Shown piece by piece: positions 50,381 to 58,841 of a stretch of DNA of 64,000 nt (position 1 is the first letter of the stretch; every line of letters begins with the position of its first letter). A program made the position numbers and the translations under genes. The stretch spans positions 1 to 64,000 of the forward strand of contig JWZX01003407.1 of NCBI GenBank assembly GCA_001275005.1. The letters are read 5' to 3'. This stretch comes from Chrysochromulina tobinii. Its lineage: Eukaryota > Haptophyta > Prymnesiales > Chrysochromulinaceae. The notes beneath the pieces were generated by a model. It was not told the origin of the DNA. It searched no databases and saw nothing but the letters and a program-made list of their open reading frames with translations.

Positions 50381-52480
50381 ATGGGGTGCGGCGTTAGCAA
50401 GTCGCCTCGTGTGTACCCGGCCGGCCCTGGCAGCGGCGAACGCACATGGAGCGTGAACTACGAGGAGACCGCCCGAAAGCTATCACAGCGGCATCGAGAT
50501 CTCATGGAGAAGTTGAGCCAAGTGAGGGACCCATCGGGTGCGGCTGTGATTGAGAAGGATGGCTCGCAGCTTGCGCGAGTGAATGGCTTTAAGATCGTGC
50601 GTCCACTAGGCAGAGGCGCCTTTGGCGAGGTTTTCCTCGCACAGCAGTTCGACGACCACTATGCCATCAAGGTGTTACGCAAGTCGGCACTCAAGAAGCT
50701 CCATCGCCCAGGCCCCGGAGTGGCGTGGGGACGCGGGCGCACCATCGCCGCGGTCGCGTCTGTGAAGACGGAGATCGCGATGATGAAGAAGATCGAGCAC
50801 CCAAATTGTGTACACATTTATGATGTGATCCTGGACCCCGCTTGCGACGAGGTGTTCCTCGTGATCGAGTACGTCGACGGCGGCCCGTCGCAAAAGTTTG
50901 ACGCCGATGGTCGGCCGATCCCGTTGCCTGAGAGCGAGATCTGGTCGTACCTGCGCCACCTGACTATGGGGCTCGAGTACCTCCACATGCACGCCATCAT
51001 CCACCGCGACATCAAGCCCGAGAACCTGCTACTCGCTAAGACCCCAAAGCTCGGCCAGATCCTCAAGATTGCCGACTTTGGCACCTCATGCCTGTGCGAG
51101 GGCGACGCGAACGCGCAAAGGACGGCGGGCACGCCAGCGTTCTTCTCGCCCGAACGTTGCACCACCGAGGCATCGGGCACGTACGACGGGCGCGTGGTGG
51201 ACTTGTGGGCTGTAGGCGTCACCATCTTCCTTTGGGTCTGCGGTTGGACTCCCTACACGGCGCCGACGACTGCCTTGCTCATGGAGACGATCGCCAACGC
51301 GCCCGAGCGTGCAGTCGCGCCCGAGAAGACGTCGCCCGGGCTCGCATCGGTCATCGAGGGCTTACTGACGCGCGAAGTGGCCACGCGTCTGACCTTGGTT
51401 CAGCTCCGCCTGCACGAATGGCTCACGGAAGGTGGCACGCAGCCGTTACCACCGCAGCCGATTATGAAGATCCAGGTGACACCTGCTGAGATTGAGCAGG
51501 CCTTTACCAATCGCAAGGCGGTGGCGGTCGGTTCGGCTGCGGGGCCGTCGGCTCTGGGCAAGGCGCTCGCATTTGTGCAGCATGGGGACGGCTCGTCGAC
51601 GAGCCCAAGCAGCGCCGGCGCTGCAGCCGGTTGGTTGCGTGAGGGGGAGAGCACCATCCGTAAGCGGAGCAACGAGGCCGAGGCAAAGTTCTACCGCGCC
51701 ATTGGTGCGTCGGGCAACCTGGCGCCGCACATCCCGGCCACGTACTCAATCGGTCCGGCGGACGTGTTGTTGCCTGACGGCTCGGAGGCGCACGATATTG
51801 TGATGGAGGACCTCGTGGCCGGGATGACGCGCCCATGCGCGATGGCACTCGTCATGGGCACGCGCACAGTCACAGCAGCCGACCTCGCACAGGGCGAGGC
51901 GCGCGCCGACCTGCTGCGCGCCGTTGACGAGCTGGATCCGAACTCGGTCATGGCTGTGGAGCGCGAGAGGGGGGGGCTCACGCAGGCGCGCTACCTTGCC
52001 TTCCTCGACGCGCGCTCGTCGACGAGCACGCTCGGCTTCCGCCTCGACTCTGCCAAGACGATGGTCAACGGCAAGCTCGACGCGCTGCCGCTGCCCGAGG
52101 GCGTGGAGCTCGACGCACTGCGGGAGGAGTCGCATGTGAGCGCGGCCATTGCCAAGTTTGTGCAGCACGACACGCAGATCGCGAACGCGCTGTTTCTCAA
52201 GCTCAAGACACTTCTCAACGCGCTCCAGCAATCCAAGTTCTTCCCAAAGCACGCCTTTTTGCGCACGACGTTGCTCTTCGTTTACGACGATGCCAACCGC
52301 GCCAACGTGCAGATCAGGATCATGAATTTCAGCGCCGCATACGCGTTGCCTGAGGGCGAGGCTGTGAGCCACGACGTGCCGTGGGACAGCACTGCGGAAT
52401 GCCACGAGGACGGCTACCTTATCGGTGTGCACTCGCTCGTGCGGATCATGACGGTGCTCAGCGAGAGTCAGACTCGGTAG
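50381..52480 (+). CDS. Ser/Thr protein kinase fused to a degenerate inositol-polyphosphate-kinase domain
   Basis: 699 aa. The N-terminus MGCGVSKSP fits N-myristoylation at Gly2 with palmitoylation at Cys3, so it is probably membrane-attached. The kinase is complete: GRGAFGEVF (77-85), AIK (Lys97), HRDIKPEN (208-215), DFG (232-234), GTPAFFSPE (250-258); by its APE region it resembles CaMKK/SnRK-activating kinases. From about residue 435 it has the inositol-polyphosphate-kinase fold: KFYRAIG, DIVMEDLVAGMTRPCAMALVMGTRT, LGFRLDSAK, LLFVYDD, RIMNF, EDGYLIGVHSLVRIM. The catalytic PxxxDxKxG is PCAMALVMG (485-493), losing Asp and Lys, and the IDF metal-binding Asp is Asn649. The second domain should therefore be a pseudokinase or ligand sensor. 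Confidence 0.88.
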   Translation: MGCGVSKSPRVYPAGPGSGERTWSVNYEETARKLSQRHRDLMEKLSQVRDPSGAAVIEKDGSQLARVNGFKIVRPLGRGAFGEVFLAQQFDDHYAIKVLRKSALKKLHRPGPGVAWGRGRTIAAVASVKTEIAMMKKIEHPNCVHIYDVILDPACDEVFLVIEYVDGGPSQKFDADGRPIPLPESEIWSYLRHLTMGLEYLHMHAIIHRDIKPENLLLAKTPKLGQILKIADFGTSCLCEGDANAQRTAGTPAFFSPERCTTEASGTYDGRVVDLWAVGVTIFLWVCGWTPYTAPTTALLMETIANAPERAVAPEKTSPGLASVIEGLLTREVATRLTLVQLRLHEWLTEGGTQPLPPQPIMKIQVTPAEIEQAFTNRKAVAVGSAAGPSALGKALAFVQHGDGSSTSPSSAGAAAGWLREGESTIRKRSNEAEAKFYRAIGASGNLAPHIPATYSIGPADVLLPDGSEAHDIVMEDLVAGMTRPCAMALVMGTRTVTAADLAQGEARADLLRAVDELDPNSVMAVERERGGLTQARYLAFLDARSSTSTLGFRLDSAKTMVNGKLDALPLPEGVELDALREESHVSAAIAKFVQHDTQIANALFLKLKTLLNALQQSKFFPKHAFLRTTLLFVYDDANRANVQIRIMNFSAAYALPEGEAVSHDVPWDSTAECHEDGYLIGVHSLVRIMTVLSESQTR

Positions 52481-52609
52481 GTTTGATAAAGGTTGATAGT
52501 GATGCGGTACGCTTATCGGTGTGCACTCGCTCGTGCGGATCATGCTTACAGTTACACATGACGGTGCTTTCAGGTTTCAGCGCAGACGTCGCAGAGAGTC
52601 AGACTCGGT
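52418..52609 (+). repeat. Partial duplication of the kinase gene 3' end
   Basis: A 33-bp stretch starting CTTATCGGTGTGCACTCGC (52418-52450) recurs exactly at 52512-52544. The following gene end (ACGGTGCT, then AGAGTCAGACTCGGT) also recurs downstream with two insertions. TTGATAAA/GGTTGAT fragments are repeated three times between 52480 and 52700. Confidence 0.85.
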
Positions 52610-53055
52610 GTCTCGGTCGTAGCGGGATTGATAAAACTCGGGTTGATACGCTCTTGATTTTAGCGGATTGCGGTTTTGTGATAAAGGTTGATGTGAATGC
52701 TGAATCGGGCGGCGCGGCCCCGACGTGCGTGCCGTGCAGGTTTTTGCTGCGGTGGGGTTGGGCGCCCGGGGGGCACGATGGCTTCATGTCGTTCGGTAGA
52801 TAGTTTAGATGGTCGACCGACTCACTCCGTCCGGGCAGGATTCGACGATAGAACACGTCGCACACGCCCGGGCCTCACGCTTCATCACCCAGCTCGCCCC
52901 TCCGCGAACCCAACTTGTCAGCGCATGGCGCGCCAGTGGTTTCGTTGGGCTGGCATCATGTCGTCGAGAGATTCGGTGTGCGCGCGTAAGGCGTTCGTGT
53001 GCGCAATAGCGCGAGAAGCATTGTGAAGCAACTCCTCCACCTCTTCAGCCAGAAA
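52481..53055. other. Convergent region: kinase 3' flank and MsrA 3' UTR
   Basis: Holds the partial duplication of the kinase gene end. On the minus strand it must contain the MsrA 3' UTR, and so the SECIS element if MsrA is a selenoprotein. By eye I found ATGA at 52956-52959, AA at 52945-52946 and TGA at 52918-52920 in the right order, but without a convincing helix. Confidence 0.4.
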
Positions 53056-53702
53056 CTACCGACGGAGCCCGCAGACCCGCGGCAGGGTTTTCTTTTGTTT
53101 CTCATAGTACTTCTCTGTGGAAACACGAGGAGGACGTCCGCGTGGTCAGAGCAGGCGGAGCCGTACTTGGCGGCTGTAAGTCGCTGTCACATGAGATGGT
53201 TCGAAGGCCATGTTCACTTACGATGGTATTCTTCAGCATCGTGCCAGGTAGCTGCGGGGAGGATAGGGACCCCTTCACGGTCTTTGCCAAGCTCTTTGGC
53301 CACCTGCTTTGCCACCTTGGCCTGCTCGTCGTCCATAAACCAGACTGCTGACATATATTGGGCTTTTCGCGGTGGGCCACTCGCCTGCGCTAGCACTTTG
53401 CGCATGATCCGCTCGTACGAGATCACAGCGGGATCGAATTCGACCTTGATGGCCTCGGTGTGCCCGTCGCCGCGGCATACGGTGTCGTAATTCGGCTCAC
53501 CATGTTTGCCTCCGGTATAGCCAACCGTGCTCGAGGTGATGCCTTCCATCTGGTCGAATTCAGCCTGGGGCCCCCAAAATCACCCGAGCGCAAACACAGC
53601 CACGGCTGTCGCCGTGGCATTCCTGTGCGCCAGGCCGTTGGGGCACGGCGTAGTAGCGGCAGGCGGAGGACTTTTGGCGGCCTTGGCTGCTGCCGATAGC
53701 AT
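53056..53702 (-). CDS. MSRA: Peptide methionine sulfoxide reductase A, selenocysteine form
   Basis: Complement(join(53056..53114, 53222..53702)), 179 residues counting one in-frame UGA. MsrA reduces methionine-S-sulfoxide in proteins. The family active site GCFWG appears as FALG-UGA-FWGPQAEFDQMEG: the stop codon sits exactly at the catalytic Cys, which points to selenocysteine. Downstream blocks are normal: TSSTVGYTGG, YDTVCRGDGHTEAIKVEFDP, YMSAVWFMDDEQ, EEYHQKYY. The 107-nt intron (donor GTAAGT, CTGAC branch, CCACAG acceptor) completes EEYHQKYYEKQKK, which ends at TAG. A stop codon 15 nt upstream fixes the ATG at 53702. TTCACAC (minus strand, 53755-53761) lies 53 nt upstream. Confidence 0.9.
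53580..53582 (-). other. In-frame UGA at the MsrA catalytic position (selenocysteine codon)
   Basis: The sense codon is TGA, flanked by GCGCTCGGG and TTTTGGGGG (ALG-U-FWG). Conserved MsrA sequence continues on both sides in the same frame, so this is neither a terminator nor an intron edge. Confidence 0.88.
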
Positions 53703-53861
53703 TGCGGGAAGGGCTTGTCGATGGCGATGAGGACCGCGCGTTCACGAGACAAACGTGTGAAGACACGAAGAAAGGTTGTCAAATTAGTCAGCTTGGGTGA
53801 TGATGCCTATTCACACATCTTGTCCTCTTCCACTCCTCTCCCACGATTTTGTGTGCACGCA
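53703..53861. promoter_or_regulatory. Divergent promoter, MsrA / UBA-OTU gene
   Basis: 159 bp. TTCACAC occurs on the minus strand at 53755-53761 for MsrA and on the plus strand at 53810-53816, 45 nt before the OTU ATG. Confidence 0.55.
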
Positions 53862-56078
53862 ATGCCGCACGCCATGAATCATCTTGAGAAAGCGAAGATT
53901 TCTCAGGAGCTCGTCACCATGGGCTTCGGAATCGACTTGGCACAAAAGGCCGTCGAGAACATGCACGGCCGCTCGCTGGAAGCTGCCCTCGACTGGCTGA
54001 CTGAAAGCGCGCCGCAAGCACCGATCGCCTCGCAGGCTGACATTGAACATGTCATGCTAGCCGCTGCCGTTGATCAGTCCATCGACGACGATGAAGAGCT
54101 GGTTCGGAGGTCGTGGATGTCGTTTTCGGCCGCTTCGAAGGTCGGTGTCGCTGCTTCTGCGGAGCCCGAGCCGACGGAGCTACCTCCGGCGGCGCCAGCT
54201 GCCTTTGTCGCCGATGCGACCGAGGCTGTGACGAGGAGGCGACTGCTGCAGCTGCAGCAAGTCACCAACCCGATGGCCATCGCCAAGGCGGCTGTGCTGC
54301 TCCGCCGCCGGGCCAACTCGATCCGTCGGGGCAGCTCGATCCGTCGGGCGAGCTCGATTCGTCGGACCGAGTCGATGCGCGCATCCGTGGGCATTCCTGA
54401 GGAGCACGCCGCACTAGCGCCGCCATCGGTCGGGCAGCTCGAGCCTTCGGGCGCGCCTATGGAGCCTCCGCCTAACGTGGAGGGCTTGCCCGCTCGCGAG
54501 GCGGCCATCGTGCTGGGCAAACATCTGCTTGGGCAGCGGCTCAAGGCGCTGCGCCTCGAGCAAATCTCTGTGAGCGACGATGGTGCTTGCCAGTTCCGGG
54601 GGTTCTCGCAGCATCTGTATGGGAGCCAAAAGTACCACCTCTCCATACGGCATGCAGTGGTGGAACACATGGCCAGGGAGAGTGCCTACTATGGACTCAT
54701 GTTTGACGAGGACGAGTTCGAGCCGTATCTGGCGGGGATGCGTCGCTCGAATACCTGGGGCGATGAGCTCACACTTCGTGCCTTTGCGGACGCGTACACG
54801 GTGTTCGTGCATGTGATCACTTCGACAGGCGACCACTGGCATCTGCAGTACCCGCCCGCGGGCGGCGCGCCTCCAAAGAGGCACGTCTTCCTCAGCTACA
54901 CGAGCCCGGTGCACTACGACGCGATCACCGCCTCGGCACCGCTCGACGACTCGCAGCAGCCTGCAGTGCTCGCGCAGGCGCTCGCCACGTCGCCGCCCTC
55001 TGCTTTGAGTCCGAAGACCCTCAAGGAGGCGCGCGAGGATGTCTACGTCGAGGTCGGGTACGAGCTCAAGGTCTTCAAGTTCGAGCAGGGCAAGCTCGGC
55101 ATCGAATTCAGCGGCAAGATAGTTGGCGATGCCGCCATCTTGAAGGTTGTGGGTGTTCTACCCGACACGCAAGCGGCGAAGCTGGGCGTGCCCGTGGGCT
55201 CGATCATGAAGCTGGTCGGCAAGAATGACGTCACAACGATGACGTCGTTGGACGAGGTCACCAACGTGATCGCTACCGAGCCGTTGCAGTATGAGGTCAC
55301 GATGACTGTCCCGCTGCAAAAGGAGGAAACCACTGGTACGGGCGGCGGAGCCGCTGCGGCGGCGGCCCCATCTCCAATGGGATCTCCAACATCTTTAACA
55401 TCTTTAACGGGATCTCCAACGGGATCTGCGGCCCAGGGCATCAACATGCTGAAGCGCGGCACGACCGCGCTCAAGTTTGGTCGGCAGGGCAGGCCCCACC
55501 CAGCTATCTTTCGACTCTCTGATGACGAGGCGGTGCTCAGCTGGGAAGACGGTCGCAGTGGAATCACCGGCTCGCTTTCCAATCTGGCAGGGTCGGCCTT
55601 GGGCAAGAAGCGGTCGGTTCGAATTGCCGAATGCGCGATGCTCCTAGTCGGTGCTGAGTCTGAAGTCTTCCGCAGGAGCTACGAGGGAGACAGCAGTGAC
55701 TCGTCGCTATGCTTCTCGCTGCTCATCGACGACGGGTCCAGCAGGTCACACGAGGCCGACTCATCCGGTCATGCAGCACTCAATAAGGACACGCTCGACG
55801 TGCGCTGCACCGACGATGTCTCCTTCGCGCACTGGGTGGCGGCGCTGAACGTGCTGCTCGCCGACGCGGCCAACGCGGCAGCCGGTGGCATGGGCACTGA
55901 GCAAGAGAGGCGGGCAAGGTCGCTCGCCCGTTCGGCGCCCCGGCTACACAAGGAGCTCCTCGACCGCGAGACTGCCGCCGAGGCCGAGCTGAAAGCGCAG
56001 GCGGAGGCGGAGGCGGCGCGGTGGTTGGCGAATGTCGACCGGAGGGCCCAGCTCACGAGCCCCGGTTTCACGCTCTGA
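53862..56078 (+). CDS. UBA-OTU-PDZ-PH multidomain deubiquitinase
   Basis: 738 aa. Residues ~12-48 are a UBA domain (LVTMGFGIDLAQKAVENMHG...AALDWLTE). Residues ~150-172 hold an SSIRR repeat. The OTU cysteine-protease domain runs from ~225 to 355: catalytic DDGACQFRGFSQHLYGS (Cys243), and His351 in SPVHYDAI. A PDZ-like segment follows (~410-490: GIEFSGKIVGDAAILKVVGVLPDTQAAKLGVPVGS), then a PH-like domain near 525-690 ending FAHWVAALNVLLADA, and a terminal basic helix. It should bind and cleave ubiquitin chains, with PDZ and PH modules for localisation. The two ATGs (53862, 53874) are equivalent for function. Confidence 0.87.
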   Translation: MPHAMNHLEKAKISQELVTMGFGIDLAQKAVENMHGRSLEAALDWLTESAPQAPIASQADIEHVMLAAAVDQSIDDDEELVRRSWMSFSAASKVGVAASAEPEPTELPPAAPAAFVADATEAVTRRRLLQLQQVTNPMAIAKAAVLLRRRANSIRRGSSIRRASSIRRTESMRASVGIPEEHAALAPPSVGQLEPSGAPMEPPPNVEGLPAREAAIVLGKHLLGQRLKALRLEQISVSDDGACQFRGFSQHLYGSQKYHLSIRHAVVEHMARESAYYGLMFDEDEFEPYLAGMRRSNTWGDELTLRAFADAYTVFVHVITSTGDHWHLQYPPAGGAPPKRHVFLSYTSPVHYDAITASAPLDDSQQPAVLAQALATSPPSALSPKTLKEAREDVYVEVGYELKVFKFEQGKLGIEFSGKIVGDAAILKVVGVLPDTQAAKLGVPVGSIMKLVGKNDVTTMTSLDEVTNVIATEPLQYEVTMTVPLQKEETTGTGGGAAAAAAPSPMGSPTSLTSLTGSPTGSAAQGINMLKRGTTALKFGRQGRPHPAIFRLSDDEAVLSWEDGRSGITGSLSNLAGSALGKKRSVRIAECAMLLVGAESEVFRRSYEGDSSDSSLCFSLLIDDGSSRSHEADSSGHAALNKDTLDVRCTDDVSFAHWVAALNVLLADAANAAAGGMGTEQERRARSLARSAPRLHKELLDRETAAEAELKAQAEAEAARWLANVDRRAQLTSPGFTL
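54308..54378 (+). repeat. Imperfect 18-bp repeats encoding SSIRRx
   Basis: About three to four in-frame copies of an 18-bp unit (AGCTCGATCCGTCGGGCG-like) encode NSIRRGSSIRRASSIRRTES. Each gives an RRxS site of basophilic-kinase type. Confidence 0.8.
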
Positions 56079-56374
56079 AACCGACACCATCTTTCAAAAC
56101 TGTTTCCTGTGTCCTTTACTCGTATACAGGACCGGGGGACACAACAACGTGAGCGCGGCAGGGGCAGCGCGCCCGGCGTGCGGCGCGTGCGTGTTTGCGC
56201 CGCGCCGTTCAACTTGCATCCTGTCCGTATGATGTTTGTGAACGTTAACACGACAGACGCGACAACTGGCGTTTGTGTGAAGCTGTGAACGTTACCGGTA
56301 CCATGTGTCTGGCTGCGGAATCCCATGCACAGAAAACGAAACTCGTGACTGAGTGAGATCGAAGGCTCCCGAAG
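56079..56374. other. Intergenic upstream of the desaturase
   Basis: Contains inverted copies of GTGAACGTTA (56239 and 56285 region). No gene recognised. Confidence 0.4.
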
Positions 56375-57679
56375 ATGGTGCTTCTGTTCGTGGTCGCCGC
56401 AGCGTCGTGGTCGTCGCCGCATGTGTTGCGAACGCCATTATCTGTAAGAATGGTGGCTTCCGTCGCACCCACTGCTGACACGCTGCCGATTGTCACTCCT
56501 CTGTATTCCGGGCTTAAAGGCAAGGCCCTGGCACCAGACTTTCTCGAGAATGTGCCGAGCAAAGCGGAGGTGCGAGCGGTTGTGCCAGATTGGTGCTATC
56601 AGCGCGATACATTACGTTCGCTCAGCCACCTCCTTCAGTCGCTGGTTGCCACAGGAGTCACGGCTTCTGTCGGGCTGCTCATCCCGCTCAAACTTGTTGC
56701 CCTTCCGCTGTGGCTTGCTTACGCTGCTGCGACAGGAACTGCAGCCATGGGCCTATGGGTGCTAGCTCACGAATGCGGGCACGGCGCGTTTTCCGACAAT
56801 CGTTTCCTACAAGATGCGGTGGGTTTCGTGCTGCACTCGGTGCTCCTCGTGCCCTACTTCAGCTGGCAGCGTTCGCACGCTGTCCACCACTCACGAACGA
56901 ACCACATCTTTGAAGGCGAGACGCACGTCCCAAGCGTGGTGGGTGGCCGCGAGGGCCTTGAGACGCCTGGTGGCGATGAGAACCTCAACTTGGCTGCACG
57001 AATGGGCGCGGATGGCCATGCGCGTTACCAGCTCTTCGGCCACCTCACAATCGGATGGCCTTCTTACATCTTGGCGGGCCTCACGGGAGGAGGAAAGTAT
57101 GGGCACTCGAACCACTTCTGGCCGTATATGCCTTTGAACTCTGAGACTGCCGTGAGGCATTTGTGGCCCAACAAATGGCCCCAGCGTGTGCTGCAGTCGA
57201 CGGCTGGCGTCGCCGCGGTGCTCGCGCTGCTCGGCGCTTGGGCGCGGCATGCGGGTGCAGCGACGGTGTGGGCCTTTTACGTCGGGCCCTACCTTGTTGT
57301 CAACGCATGGCTCATCGTGTACACCTGGTTGCAGCACACCGACGTCGACGTGCCACATCTCGGCAATGATGACTTCACGTACATGCGTGGCGCCTTCCAC
57401 ACCATAGACCGGCCATACCCGAAGTTGATCGATTGGCTGCACCATCGCATCGGATCCACGCATGTCGCCCATCACATCGACTGCACGATTCCGCACTACC
57501 ACGCGCGCGCAGCCACGGACGCGATCGCGGCCGCCTTCCCCAAGGTGTACCTGCACGAGCCCACACCTATTCACAAGGCGCTCTGGCGGATAGCCAAGGA
57601 CTGCATCGCCGTCAAGCAGCGCTCTGCGGACGACTCTCGCTACGTGTTCGTCCCTCTTGCGCAATGGGCCAAGCAGTAA
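56375..57679 (+). CDS. Membrane fatty-acid desaturase (delta-12/omega-3 type)
   Basis: 434 aa. The three His boxes are HECGH (132-136), HAVHH (168-172) and HVAHH (363-367), in the spacing of FAD2/FAD6/FAD3-type acyl desaturases that bind a di-iron centre. Hydrophobic spans lie at ~88-130 and ~275-320. The N-terminus (MVLLFVVAAASWSSP, then a Ser/Arg/Val stretch) is signal-like and could lead to the plastid or ER. Which double bond is made cannot be told from sequence alone. Confidence 0.93.
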   Translation: MVLLFVVAAASWSSPHVLRTPLSVRMVASVAPTADTLPIVTPLYSGLKGKALAPDFLENVPSKAEVRAVVPDWCYQRDTLRSLSHLLQSLVATGVTASVGLLIPLKLVALPLWLAYAAATGTAAMGLWVLAHECGHGAFSDNRFLQDAVGFVLHSVLLVPYFSWQRSHAVHHSRTNHIFEGETHVPSVVGGREGLETPGGDENLNLAARMGADGHARYQLFGHLTIGWPSYILAGLTGGGKYGHSNHFWPYMPLNSETAVRHLWPNKWPQRVLQSTAGVAAVLALLGAWARHAGAATVWAFYVGPYLVVNAWLIVYTWLQHTDVDVPHLGNDDFTYMRGAFHTIDRPYPKLIDWLHHRIGSTHVAHHIDCTIPHYHARAATDAIAAAFPKVYLHEPTPIHKALWRIAKDCIAVKQRSADDSRYVFVPLAQWAKQ

Positions 57680-58841
57680 AATGGCCGCTGCGCTCCGACC
57701 CCGTTGAGGTGAGAACGCAGCGGACAGGGAGCGGGTGCCCAAGCCCAGCACATATTGGGTGGAGAGAAGCATTCATTCCGCTGCAGACCTGCTCGATACA
57801 CATACCGTACCCCGGACCAGCACCATGATTGCTTGGATCTCTCTCAACCGAACATGGCCACGCCTTCGCCACACCGTGGGCTTCAATAATGGACCCAGCC
57901 CCGGAGATAAAGCCCTCAAGCCGCAGGCTCTGTCAGCGTGCTTGCCGTGGCGAATGAACCGGCGGTCCCACCGACTACAGTTCATCCGCACAATACAATC
58001 CGATTGTGGACCCAACCGAATGCGGCCGAGCGATAGTCGACGGTGTCTCGGCGCATCGGCTGTGGTTTCGGACTGGTGTCGCTGTCGGTCGCTCGCCGCG
58101 GGGTCGAGCCGGTGTGAATTTAGGTGTGAATGCTTACACGGTCGGTTAAAAGTTGTGGTCAAGTTGTCGGCGAGCCGCAGTGAGGTCACGAACCCCAGAC
58201 GGGCACCCGAGACGCGAGAGGCCCCACTTGCGTCGCTTGCCGCACTACATCGCATGTACATCAGAAGCACCTACAATAGTACCGTAATAGAACCTCCCGC
58301 ACACGACATGGCTGCGCCCGTGCTACGATGAGTGCCGCGGTACCACGCCCGGCCCAGACGTGTGCGTTACTGGATCTGCATCTGGAAATCGTAGGGGGGC
58401 GAGCTCCGCACGCCCACGCGGGACGCGGGACGGGCGACGTGCATTGCTGTTCATGTCGGCGTGCAGCATTGTCTCCCCTACATCAGGCTGCACTCCCCGT
58501 CCGTCCCCAGACCCGGCGCTGCCGCCCGATTCAACTCAGGGTACCCGCGCCACATGCAACCCACACCCCGAACAGAAGTCTACATGGGCTGAGGGCCAAG
58601 AAGGCCTAGCCCAACTCTTTGGCCACACGAAGGAATGGATGATTGCCGATTGCCAGCACCTATCTGCCCATGCTTCGAGAGTGCGCAGGCACTCCATGGC
58701 TTCCACGAGTGACCGCAGTCTATGTACAGAGGGGACGGCTGCCGAAGGAGCTGTATGCCAAGAAGCAAGCGAATAGCTGGGAGCACTAGCGTGCCTCCGT
58801 GCTCCGTGCTCAGCAGTCGACGCCTCGGCTGCCCGCATCTC
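57680..58841. other. Long convergent intergenic region
   Basis: 1.16 kb between the desaturase and the long coiled-coil gene. Scattered small open frames, none protein-like. Two GTGTGAAT copies occur near 58115-58130. No RNA gene found. Confidence 0.5.

Noticed and set aside
52801-52862. Perfect CGACG/CGTCG hairpin on the minus strand as a SECIS
   Set aside because: It lacks the ATGA/TGA core and the AA apical motif in the required positions.
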